This document shows, in pieces, positions 1 through 5,821 of a stretch of DNA of 6,541 bases. Below the pieces are notes generated by a model, which saw only the letters and a program-made list of their open reading frames with translations, did not search any database and was not told the DNA's origin. This DNA is from Deltaproteobacteria bacterium. GTDB lineage: Bacteria; Desulfobacterota; Binatia; DP-6. The stretch lies in the NCBI GenBank assembly GCA_005879245.1, contig VBLA01000082.1:1-6541 (forward strand), read 5' to 3'. The translations under genes and the position numbers were made by a program. Position 1 is the stretch's first letter. Each line of letters begins with the position of its first letter.

Positions 1-241
1 CCGCGCGGACGACCAGGTCGACGTCGCCCTCGATCGACGGATCGGCGGCGAAGCGGTCGCCGCCGCGTGGCACCATGAGCGGGACGCCGGGAAGGATCAT
101 GCGTGCCTGATAGGTCCCGGGATCGGTTGGATCGCCTCGGAAAATCGGGAACGCCTGCGCCCCCACGCGTGCGGGCAAGAGGCCGAGAAGGACGGCGCCG
201 GCCAGCACCGTCAGGACGCGTCGTGGTGTCACCTGCCCCAT
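1..241 (-). CDS. Secreted protein of unknown function, N-terminal part (runs off left edge)
   Basis: The minus strand is open from an ATG at 241 to the window edge, giving 80 codons without a stop. The first 30 residues are a classic Sec signal peptide: a basic n-region (MGQVTPRRV), a hydrophobic core (LTVLAGAVLLGLL) and a probable cleavage site after ARVGAQA. The mature start reads AFPIFRGDPTDPGTYQAR and then contains MILPGVPLMVPRGGDRFAAD, so the product should be exported to the periplasm or outer membrane. The start lies 8 bases beyond the stop of the upstream gene, which suggests one transcript and perhaps coupled translation; no strong ribosome binding site is visible. I do not recognise the family, and the C-terminus is outside the window. 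Confidence 0.7.
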   Translation of the reverse strand, partial: MGQVTPRRVLTVLAGAVLLGLLPARVGAQAFPIFRGDPTDPGTYQARMILPGVPLMVPRGGDRFAADPSIEGDVDLVVRA

Positions 242-249
242 GGAACCGC

Positions 250-792
250 TCACGGGAGGAGGAAAACGATGGGGTTGGAGACGACCGCGCCGTGCGGGAC
301 AGAGGCGAACAGCACGGCGGTGACGCGCCCCGCGGTGAAGGTCGCGGGGAGCGTCACGCGTAGCCGGTCGGGGACGAAGGTGACGATACGGACGTCGGCC
401 GGCGCCTCCGCGCCCTCCAGGTCGAAGGTCGGCACGTCGTCCTCGTCGAGGTGTCCGGCGAGGAGCGCGGCGCTGTCGCCCACGTGCGCCGTTCCCGCAA
501 TCGGGTACCGGACGAAGTGCGCGCCCTGGAAGATCACGAGCTCGAGCGGGTAGCCGACCTCGAGCGCATTCGGGAAATCGAACCTGCCCTCGAACGCCAC
601 CGCGCGCGCCCCTCCGACGACGGCGGGCGCCGCCGTGGTGAGGATGAGCGTTGGCGTGGTCGCCGCGGCGCGGACCTCGCGGGCGATCAGCCCGAGCGCA
701 AGGCCCGCCACGATGGCGAGCGAGATGGCACCCCGCACCGCGCGCGCACACCCACCCACCGTGCGCATCCGTATGTCGTTCGGGTTCTTCAT
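250..792 (-). CDS. Secreted beta-rich protein of unknown function
   Basis: A 180-residue product with a signal peptide: hydrophobic core at about residues 22-37 (AISLAIVAGLALGLIA) and a likely signal peptidase I site after VRA near residue 42. The mature part looks like short beta strands (TPTLILTT, YPLELVIFQGAHFVRYPI, DVRIVTFVPDRLRVTLP) and ends in VTAVLFASVPHGAVVSNPIVFLLP-type strands; this resembles the closing strands of Ig-like extracellular domains, but that is only an impression. An ATG at 825 would add 11 residues, but it sits inside the -10 region of the promoter at 821-850. I therefore chose the ATG at 792, which has GAAGG (796-800) just upstream, though the spacing is short. It is followed 8 bases later by another secreted protein, so the pair probably acts together. 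Function unknown. Confidence 0.75.
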   Translation of the reverse strand: MKNPNDIRMRTVGGCARAVRGAISLAIVAGLALGLIAREVRAAATTPTLILTTAAPAVVGGARAVAFEGRFDFPNALEVGYPLELVIFQGAHFVRYPIAGTAHVGDSAALLAGHLDEDDVPTFDLEGAEAPADVRIVTFVPDRLRVTLPATFTAGRVTAVLFASVPHGAVVSNPIVFLLP

Positions 793-820
793 GAGCCTTC
801 GGCCCGCCACGCCTCGCTCT

Positions 821-850
821 CGCATAGGCAGGGCGCGTCGGTGGTGTCAA
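821..850 (-). promoter_or_regulatory. Sigma-70-type promoter for the secreted-protein pair
   Basis: Reading the minus strand, TTGACA (850 to 845) is a perfect -35 box. Seventeen bases later comes CTATGC (827 to 822), or with an 18-base spacer TATGCG, which is only a partial -10 match. A start site near 815 would leave a leader of about 20 bases before the ATG at 792. The -10 covers the alternative upstream ATG at 825, which argues against that start. Confidence 0.45.
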
Positions 851-908
851 GGGTTTTCACACTATCTTCCTACCAAAACATACCCATACCACCTTGCCAT
901 AGCAGCCA

Positions 909-926
909 GCACAGCAGCCTCTGTGC
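909..926. repeat. Perfect inverted repeat GCACAG-N6-CTGTGC
   Basis: Two perfect 6-base arms (909-914 and 921-926) flank a 6-base centre (CAGCCT) in the intergenic region between the minus-strand secreted genes and the plus-strand XRE regulator. The 18-base dyad has the size and symmetry of an operator for a dimeric helix-turn-helix protein, so the neighbouring XRE protein is a natural candidate ligand. It could also be a chance palindrome or a small RNA hairpin; no T-tract follows on either strand. Confidence 0.35.
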
Positions 927-964
927 CGCCCCCTAACCCACGCGCCGTAGCCCGCACTTCGCGC

Positions 965-994
965 TTGACAGTGGCGCTCTCCGAATGGGACAAC
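965..994 (+). promoter_or_regulatory. Possible promoter for the XRE regulator gene
   Basis: TTGACA at 965-970 is a perfect -35 box. The best -10 at 18 bases spacing is GACAAC (989-994), a weak match. It would leave a leader of roughly 65 bases before the ATG at 1067. A second imperfect dyad (TGCCGC 996-1001, GCGGCA 1014-1019) follows in the leader. Confidence 0.3.
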
Positions 995-1066
995 GTGCCG
1001 CCGAACATGGGGCGCGGCAAGCGGACCGGGCTCCCAAAATAAACGAAGACGGGCAGGAAATATAAC

Positions 1067-1297
1067 ATGGTAGAGAGAACAGGACAGACGGTTCGCAACC
1101 TTCGGCAGAGGCTCGGCATGACCCAGGAGGAGTTCGCGCGCCGGATTCAGGTCACGCTGTCCACGGTGAATCGCTGGGAGAATGGCCACGCCGCGCCGAG
1201 CCACCTGGCCTGGCGGGCAATCGAGGACCTGGCGAAGCGCAACGGCGCCGACGACGAGCTCCTCGGCCGCACCGTGCTCATGGCCGGGGCCCTCTAG
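1067..1297 (+). CDS. Small XRE-family helix-turn-helix regulator
   Basis: A 76-residue protein that is almost entirely one Cro/C1-type DNA-binding domain. Residues 8-34 (TVRNLRQRLGMTQEEFARRI, continuing QVTLSTV) hold the first helices and the turn. The motif LSTVNRWENGHAAPS at about residues 31-45 is the recognition-helix signature of the family (S-x-x-T-V-x-R-W-E-x-G). The tail LAWRAIEDLAKRNGADDELL closes the bundle, and there is no separate sensor or dimerisation domain. The start is well supported: AGGA (1055-1058) lies 8 bases before the ATG. It is divergent from the secreted-protein pair and upstream of the acyl-CoA operon with a 111-base gap, so it could regulate itself and either neighbour. 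DNA binding is certain from the motif; the target is inference. Confidence 0.9.
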   Translation: MVERTGQTVRNLRQRLGMTQEEFARRIQVTLSTVNRWENGHAAPSHLAWRAIEDLAKRNGADDELLGRTVLMAGAL

Positions 1298-1408
1298 CGG
1301 ACTGCGCTCGGCCTCTTTCCCTGGCCCGGCCAAAAATTGTAGCTAGCGGGGCGTGACCGGGAGCCCCTCGCCGTCGAGCGTCCAGAGTTGCGCCGCCCGT
1401 GAACGCCC

Positions 1409-1825
1409 ATGACCGCCGGCCGACCCATCCGCGTGCTCGTGGCCAAGCCCGGCCTGGACGGCCACGACCGGGGCGCGAAGGTGATCGCCAACACCCTGCG
1501 CGATGCGGGGATGGAGGTGATCTACACCGGGTTGCGCGTGACGGTGGAGATGGTGGCGGAGGCCGCGCTCCAGGAGGACGTCGACGTGATCGGGCTCTCG
1601 CTCCTCTCGGGAGCGCACGGCCCGATCGTGCAACGGCTCATGCAGCTGCTCACCGAACGCGGCGTGCACGTGCCGGTCGTGCTGGGTGGGGTCATCCCCG
1701 AAGCTGACCGCCCGGCGCTGCGCGCAGCCGGGGTTGCGGCGATCTTCGGGCAGGAGTCCTCGCTCGAGGAGATGATCGAGAGCATCCGGCGGCTCGCACG
1801 GGAGCATCAGGCCGCCCACGGCTGA
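1409..1825 (+). CDS. Cobalamin-binding (small) subunit of a methylmalonyl-CoA-type mutase
   Basis: This 138-residue protein is a stand-alone B12-binding domain, matching the C-terminal domain or subunit of methylmalonyl-CoA, isobutyryl-CoA and 2-hydroxyisobutyryl-CoA mutases. The base-off/His-on signature is complete: D17-x-H19-x-x-G22 (PGLDGHDRG), S64-x-L66 (LSLLSG) and G93-G94 (VVLGGVIP). H19 would ligate cobalt. Length equals that of separate small subunits. The catalytic TIM-barrel subunit that binds acyl-CoA is not in the window, so the exact substrate cannot be told. The ATG at 1409 is the first possible start, because an in-frame TGA sits at 1400-1402; no good ribosome binding site precedes it. 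It heads an operon with an acyl-CoA dehydrogenase (13 bases on) and a methylmalonyl-CoA epimerase-like gene, which favours methylmalonyl-CoA or a related acyl-CoA. Confidence 0.88.
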   Translation: MTAGRPIRVLVAKPGLDGHDRGAKVIANTLRDAGMEVIYTGLRVTVEMVAEAALQEDVDVIGLSLLSGAHGPIVQRLMQLLTERGVHVPVVLGGVIPEADRPALRAAGVAAIFGQESSLEEMIESIRRLAREHQAAHG

Positions 1826-1826
1826 G

Positions 1827-1832
1827 AAGGAG
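1827..1832 (+). promoter_or_regulatory. Ribosome binding site AAGGAG deciding the dehydrogenase start
   Basis: AAGGAG lies 6 bases before the ATG at 1839. A GTG at 1836 is also in frame but only 3 bases away, so the ATG is preferred. The site starts 1 base after the TGA of the mutase subunit, which indicates one transcript. Confidence 0.7.
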
Positions 1833-1838
1833 AGCGTG

Positions 1839-2744
1839 ATGGCGATCCGCAGGGTGGGAGTGCTCGGCGCGGGCCAGATGGGCCTCGGCATCGCCCAGGC
1901 GACCGCGCGGGCGGGCTGTGAGACCGTCATCGCCAAGGCGACGGGCGGCTCACTCGACGAGCGGCGAGGCAAGGTCGAGAAGGCTTTCGAGCGCGATGTC
2001 GAGAAGGGACGGCTGTCGGCAGCCGATCACGGTGCCCTGCTCGAGCGCCTCCGCTGGACGACACACCTCCACGAGCTCGCGAACGTCGACCTCGTGATCG
2101 AGTCGATCGTCGAGGACCTCCCGACGAAACGGCAACTCTTCCGCACCCTCGACGAGATCGTGAACCCGGAGGCGATCTTCACCTCCAACACCTCGACCCT
2201 CTGCATTGCCGAGATCGCCACCGCCGTGGAGCGGCCGCGCCAGGCACGCTTCCTCGGGCTCCACTTCTTCAATCCGGTCCACGCCATGAAGCTGGTCGAG
2301 GTGGCGCCGACGGTGCGCACCGCGGCCGAGGTGGTGAGCGTGATGGTCGAGTTCGCCCGCGCGCTCGGCAAGGCACCCGTCGTGGTCTCCGACTCGACCG
2401 GCTTCATCGTGAACCGCCTCCTAGTGCCCTTCCTCGTCGACGCGATCGGGAGCCTCGAGCGGGGCATCGCCGGCATCGCCGAGATCGACGCCGCCATGCA
2501 GAACGGCGCCAATCACCCGATGGGGCCGCTCGCGCTCGCCGACTTCATCGGACTCGACATCGTCTTCCACATGGCGACGAACCTCCAGGAGGAATACCGC
2601 GAGGCGCGCTTCGCGCCGCCGCCGATCCTCCGCCGCCTCGTCGTGTCGGGCTTCCTCGGTCGCAAGAGCGGCGGCGGATTCTACGACTACTCGAAGACAC
2701 CGCCCGTGCCGAACGACTGGATCCTGCTCCGACGCCTGGCCTAG
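1839..2744 (+). CDS. 3-hydroxybutyryl-CoA (3-hydroxyacyl-CoA) dehydrogenase
   Basis: A 301-residue enzyme that interconverts (S)-3-hydroxyacyl-CoA and 3-ketoacyl-CoA with a nicotinamide cofactor. An N-terminal Rossmann domain opens with VGVLGAGQMGLGIA (G10-x-G12-x-x-G15), followed by the all-helical HCDH C-terminal domain. Catalytic residues are present: S119 (SNTST), H142 (GLHFFNPVH), E154 (KLVEV) and N192 (GFIVNR). The spacing His+12 Glu and Glu+38 Asn is that of the human mitochondrial enzyme (H158, E170, N208). The C-terminal FLGRKSGGGFYDYS motif is also typical. Odd: at the end of the second strand, where family members carry Asp or Glu to hold the NAD ribose, this protein reads VIAKAT with Lys (K33). 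It is the middle gene of a three-gene operon. Exact chain length and direction cannot be read from sequence; Hbd, PaaH and FadB2-type names all fit. Confidence 0.92.
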   Translation: MAIRRVGVLGAGQMGLGIAQATARAGCETVIAKATGGSLDERRGKVEKAFERDVEKGRLSAADHGALLERLRWTTHLHELANVDLVIESIVEDLPTKRQLFRTLDEIVNPEAIFTSNTSTLCIAEIATAVERPRQARFLGLHFFNPVHAMKLVEVAPTVRTAAEVVSVMVEFARALGKAPVVVSDSTGFIVNRLLVPFLVDAIGSLERGIAGIAEIDAAMQNGANHPMGPLALADFIGLDIVFHMATNLQEEYREARFAPPPILRRLVVSGFLGRKSGGGFYDYSKTPPVPNDWILLRRLA

Positions 2745-2748
2745 ACCG

Positions 2749-3567
2749 ATGCTCTCGCGCGTTCATCACGTCGGGCTCGTCGTGCGCCGGCTCGAGGACG
2801 GGCTCGCCCTCTGGCGCGACCGGTTCGGGCTCGAGGTCGCGAAGCAGGCGACGATCGAGGACCAGGGCGTGCGGGCCGCGCTCCTGCCGATCGGCAACAG
2901 CGAGATCGAGCTGCTCGAGCCGATCGGCGCCGACACCGGTGTCGGCCGCTTCCTCGCGAAACGCGGCGAGGGGCTGCACCACGTCTGCCTCGAGAGCGAC
3001 GACGTGGCCGCCGATCTCACCGCCGCGCGTACACGCGGCCTGCCGCTGATCGATGAGCGGCCGCGCCCGGGACTTGCCGGCCAGATCTGCTTTCTCCATC
3101 CGAAGGGCACCCGGGGCGCGCTCGTCGAGTTCGCGCAGCCCCCCGCGGGAGAGCAGCACCACGCGCCGAAGCGTTCCGGAGCGCTCGCCGATCTCTCCCT
3201 GCACGAGGTGACGATCCAGACCCGAGAGGCGGCGAGCGCGGCGCAGCTCTTCGCCGAGGCCTTCGCGCTCCCCCGTGCCCCGGCAGCCGCTCCGTCCGGA
3301 CTGGTCGCCGCGGCCGTCAGCGCCGGCGCCGTACGCCTCGTCTTCCTCGCCGCCGACGCGCACACGGCGAGCATGGAGGCGGCCGCCTTTCGCAGCCGCG
3401 TCGAGGCGGTGGGCGAGGGATTCATGGGTCTCGTCCTGACGGTACGGGACGCCGCCGCGGCGGCCGCGGCACTCGCGCCGCTCGAACCCGTCGAAGGCGC
3501 GTCGCGGAGCTTCACGCTTTTGCCGGCGCGCTGCCATGGCGTACCGCTAGACGTCCGTGCCATGTGA
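2749..3567 (+). CDS. Methylmalonyl-CoA epimerase-like VOC protein with a second VOC-like half
   Basis: A 272-residue protein, about twice the usual epimerase length. Residues 1-132 are a vicinal-oxygen-chelate domain of methylmalonyl-CoA epimerase type: VHHVGLVV with H7, SEIELLEPIG with E54, GEGLHHVC with H77/H78 and GALVEFAQ with E127, giving the expected His-Glu-His-Glu metal site. Such enzymes swap (R)- and (S)-methylmalonyl-CoA. Residues 148-272 appear to repeat the fold (LHEVTIQTREAASAAQLF, AVRLVFLAAD, GFMGLVLTVRD, GVPLDV) but lack most ligands: R196, M226 and D268 occupy the expected positions, so this half is probably structural or substrate-shaping. The ATG is 4 bases after the dehydrogenase stop, so the genes are co-transcribed. 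It might instead be another two-domain VOC isomerase or dioxygenase relative acting on an acyl-CoA; the operon favours the epimerase reading. Confidence 0.8.
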   Translation: MLSRVHHVGLVVRRLEDGLALWRDRFGLEVAKQATIEDQGVRAALLPIGNSEIELLEPIGADTGVGRFLAKRGEGLHHVCLESDDVAADLTAARTRGLPLIDERPRPGLAGQICFLHPKGTRGALVEFAQPPAGEQHHAPKRSGALADLSLHEVTIQTREAASAAQLFAEAFALPRAPAAAPSGLVAAAVSAGAVRLVFLAADAHTASMEAAAFRSRVEAVGEGFMGLVLTVRDAAAAAAALAPLEPVEGASRSFTLLPARCHGVPLDVRAM

Positions 3568-3615
3568 CCGACCCGCGTCAATCGCTTGGCACACATGTTG
3601 CTGAAGCCCCGCCCC

Positions 3616-3957
3616 ATGAACCAGGAACCCAGCAGGTGGCGCCGTCTCACCCCGGCAACGATTGCCGCCCTGCCGGAAGCGGCTGCAATCTTCGAAGTCG
3701 CGAACCTGGTGCGCACCGTCAAGTACATCGGATCGGCGGGCGGTAACCTCCGGGCTCGCCTGAGCGCCTTTCATACACAGGCGAAACTCAGGCCCAGCCC
3801 GGGCGGATATTTCTTCCGCTACGAGCCCGCGACGCGCGAGGACGACGTCCTGGGGCGCCGTCTGGCGGGCTACCGGACGGCCCATCGCGGTCTCCTTCCG
3901 GTCGCGAATGCGGGGACAACGCACCCGCTTCGGGTCGCGCCGCGCCGCGCCGCCTGA
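3616..3957 (+). CDS. Small GIY-YIG-like protein, function unknown
   Basis: A 113-residue protein with the layout of a GIY-YIG nuclease fold. FEV (26-28) takes the place of GIY, followed by KYIG (36-39), then GGNLRARL with R46/R48 as the candidate catalytic Arg, FRYE (67-70) with later acidic residues as candidates for the metal-binding Glu, and LPVAN with N98 near the end of the domain. The spacing FEV-x8-KYIG-x4-NLRxRL is right for the fold, but the first motif is degenerate, so it may be a non-cutting relative. W8 and LP (19-20) precede the domain. The start is uncertain: a TTG at 3586 and an ATG at 3595 are in frame, none has a good ribosome binding site, and ATG 3616 is chosen because similarity to the fold starts after it. 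It lies 48 bases after the epimerase gene on the same strand and may share its transcript, with no metabolic link evident. The tail after about residue 99 is Arg/Ala-rich. Confidence 0.65.
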   Translation: MNQEPSRWRRLTPATIAALPEAAAIFEVANLVRTVKYIGSAGGNLRARLSAFHTQAKLRPSPGGYFFRYEPATREDDVLGRRLAGYRTAHRGLLPVANAGTTHPLRVAPRRAA

Positions 3958-4030
3958 CGTCAACTTTTCGACGGAGCGTCGCGAAAGCGTTCACCGCGGA
4001 ACGGTTCGCAGCCCGCGTCCGAGAGGGCCG

Positions 4031-4309
4031 TCAGCGCAGACGGCGCGCTACAGCCGTCGTGGCCAGCACGCAGTCGGCCTGGAAGGTGAGCACGCGCCGA
4101 CCCTCGAGCTGCATGCGCCAGCGGCCCGAGCCGGTGGCTCGTCGGACCTTGCCGCGCAGGACGAGGATGACCTCGAGCGTCTCGCCACCCTCCGCGGCTG
4201 CGGCGAGACGACAGTTGACCGAGGAGATGTCGGCGTCGGCGGCGATCACCGTGGTCTCGCGACGGCTACCGATCCGTAGCGGATCCAGCCGAGGAATCGC
4301 CTCCACCAC
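4031..4309 (-). CDS. Small hypothetical protein
   Basis: An open frame of 92 codons read from a GTG at 4309. The predicted product looks protein-like rather than random: alternating hydrophobic strands (ETTVIAADADISSVNCRL, TLEVILVLRGKVRRA, GRWRMQLEGRRVLTFQADCV) suggest a small beta-rich fold with two Cys. No signal peptide, membrane segment or known motif is seen. The start is weak. GTG codons at 4309 and 4306 lie directly against a GGAG sequence with no proper spacing, and the frame stays open upstream to a TAG at 4385-4387 without an ATG. It faces the GIY-YIG-like gene tail to tail, with 73 bases between that hold no clear terminator. It could be a decayed or N-terminally truncated gene. 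Function unknown. Confidence 0.45.
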   Translation of the reverse strand: MVEAIPRLDPLRIGSRRETTVIAADADISSVNCRLAAAAEGGETLEVILVLRGKVRRATGSGRWRMQLEGRRVLTFQADCVLATTAVARRLR

Positions 4310-4384
4310 CTCCGCCGCGGGGGTCGGCGCACGCGCGGGAACGCGAGGATGGTTGCGCCGCTCGGGCTCTTCAGGACGGCAGGT

Positions 4385-4495
4385 CTAGGGGACGGCACGT
4401 GCTCTCTCCCCGCGGCTGACCCCGCTCGACCTCACGGCCCGCTCGAGCATCTCGGTCGCCTCCTCCATCCGCTCGTTCTCGAACGTGCGCTCCGC
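4385..4495 (-). other. Open stretch downstream of glnB, no gene supported
   Basis: Directly after the glnB TAG the same frame stays open for 36 codons to another TAG (4385-4387). It reads like a short charged helix (ERTFENERMEEATEMLERAV) with GC-rich third positions. A 27-residue ORF could start at ATG 4468, but there is no convincing ribosome binding site. Long open stretches are common in GC-rich DNA, so this may be only non-coding 3' sequence or the remnant of a gene. The rest of the gap, 4310-4384, shows nothing. Confidence 0.3.
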
Positions 4496-4930
<435 letters not shown>

Positions 4931-4994
4931 TCGCTGCACAAACCCCCGGCGGACCATCCACCGGCCCGGCGTCCACCGGAAACCCGGGCGGTCG

Positions 4995-5081
4995 TTAGGG
5001 GCCGATGATGCCGACGACGCCGAGCGGGAAGTGGCTCACCCGCGCCTTCTTGCCGACGAGGAGGAGCGGGGCGGACGTGCA
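4995..5081 (-). pseudogene. Aldehyde dehydrogenase fragment, N-terminal-side piece
   Basis: Read on the minus strand this is 28 codons ending in TAA (4997 to 4995). The peptide contains APLLLVGKKARVSHF followed by PLGVVGIIGP, which matches the well-conserved segment just before the PWN motif of NAD(P)-dependent aldehyde dehydrogenases. The reading stops exactly where the Trp of PWN should come. There is no start codon context, no catalytic Glu or Cys, and no continuation on this strand. The continuing part of the family pattern appears on the opposite strand at 5129-5293, so I read this as a relic displaced by a short inversion. In another minus frame just upstream (about 5085-5125) a possible frameshifted extension exists, but I cannot confirm it. 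Confidence 0.6.
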
Positions 5082-5128
5082 CCCGCGGGAAGCCGCTGGC
5101 CCCCTCGGCGAAGAGCCGTCGTGACGGT

Positions 5129-5293
5129 CAGAGCTTTCCCTTCTCGCTCAGCGTCGGCGAGGCGATCCCGGCGCCGACGGCGGGGAACGCGGTGGCGGCG
5201 AAGCGAGCGCGTACGTCGAGGAGCGCGGTGCACGAGGGCTTCGTCGCGCGCGTCGGGGAGAAGGTGCGTGCGGTGCGCGTGGAACCGCCCGGC
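5129..5293 (+). pseudogene. Aldehyde dehydrogenase fragments, central pieces, internally deleted
   Basis: On the plus strand, from 5129, one frame reads QSFPFSLSVGEAIPA, then AGNAVAAK, matching the segment after PWN in aldehyde dehydrogenases (P-W-N-F-P-F ... AGNAVxxKPS). After a short unrelated run it continues VHEGFVARVGEKVRAVRV, matching the later ...RVYVHE..(F)V..VV.K..ALRVG region. Over a hundred residues that should lie between, including the catalytic Glu, are missing, and the later catalytic half is also absent. With the minus-strand piece at 4995-5081 these look like scrambled remains of one gene. Family assignment rests on motif recall, not alignment. Confidence 0.5.
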
Positions 5294-5304
5294 TGGCCGG
5301 GCGG
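5285..5304 (-). terminator. GC-rich hairpin downstream of the response regulator gene
   Basis: A perfect 8-base stem, CCGCCCGG (5285-5292) with CCGGGCGG (5297-5304), closes a 4-base loop, about 29 bases past the response regulator stop. No T-run follows on either strand, so it would be an atypical intrinsic terminator of the kind seen in GC-rich genomes, or a transcript-stabilising hairpin. It overlaps the end of the aldehyde dehydrogenase relic. Confidence 0.4.
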
Positions 5305-5332
5305 CCGGCGGCGCGTCGGCTCCCCTCGGCTC

Positions 5333-5704
5333 CTAGACCCGCGGGATCGGCGTCTCCGCCCCGAGCGCCGCGAGGAGCAGGGGCACCTCGAGCGGCTTCG
5401 GCAGGAGCGCCCGGACTCCCAGGTCCTGTGCTCTCCTGGCGACCTCGGGCGAGCGGTAGGCCGTCATCATCACGGCGACCGCCCCTTCCTGAGCCGACCG
5501 GGCCTCCGCCCAGGCGCTGAGACCGTCCCCGTCGGGCAGCGAGAGATCGAGGAGGAGGGCATCGAAGCGCTGCCGTCGGGCATCAGCGAGGAACGCCCCG
5601 ACGGTATCGGCGACGTGCACATCGTAGCCCCGAGCGGCCAACAGGCGTCGGAGGTGCTTGGTGAGGAGCGGTTCGTCCTCGAGGATGAGGATGCGGCGGC
5701 CCAC
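5333..5704 (-). CDS. Single-domain response regulator (receiver only)
   Basis: A 123-residue CheY-like receiver domain without any output domain. With M1 at the GTG of 5704, the acidic pocket is E9/D10 (ILILEDE), the phosphoacceptor is D53 (LLLDLSLPDGDG), the switch threonine is T81 (MMTAY) and the conserved lysine is K103 (LPKPLE). All key residues are intact, so it should be phosphorylated by a histidine kinase and act through protein contact or as a phosphate sink. The frame is open further up to a TTG at 5803 (156 residues), but codons between 5803 and 5705 are richer in A/T-ending triplets and the encoded stretch is not domain-like. The GTG puts the product at standard receiver length. 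No ribosome binding site decides it. It follows lnt by 117 bases on the same strand; no kinase is in the window. Confidence 0.85.
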   Translation of the reverse strand: MGRRILILEDEPLLTKHLRRLLAARGYDVHVADTVGAFLADARRQRFDALLLDLSLPDGDGLSAWAEARSAQEGAVAVMMTAYRSPEVARRAQDLGVRALLPKPLEVPLLLAALGAETPIPRV

Positions 5705-5821
5705 GGGAGGAGCGTTGAGCAAGGCAGGTGCCACGTCGGGAAGGCAAGGAACTCCGGCCTCCTGACGCGGGCGGCCAAGCTGACGCTGGGGCTTCTGCCA
5801 CAAGGCATGGGGGTTATCCCG

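Noticed and set aside
1298..1340. TGGCC-C-GGCCA palindrome after the XRE gene as a terminator
   Set aside because: Short stem with a one-base loop, followed by A's rather than T's on the plus strand; not a usable terminator.
1343..1972. Minus-strand open frame of 209 codons whose end (AAQLWTLDGEGLPVTPR) looks protein-like
   Set aside because: Most of it is antisense to the B12-binding subunit. Only the last 20 or so codons fall in the gap 1298-1408, too little to support a gene or a relic.
2545..3728. Long minus-strand open frames (320-330 codons) opposite the dehydrogenase and epimerase genes
   Set aside because: They are Arg/Ser/Ala-rich, lie antisense to well-supported genes and have no recognisable domains: typical shadows in GC-rich DNA.
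5705..5803. N-terminal extension of the response regulator from TTG 5803
   Set aside because: Codon use there differs from the receiver domain, no ribosome binding site is present, and the GTG at 5704 gives the standard receiver start and length.
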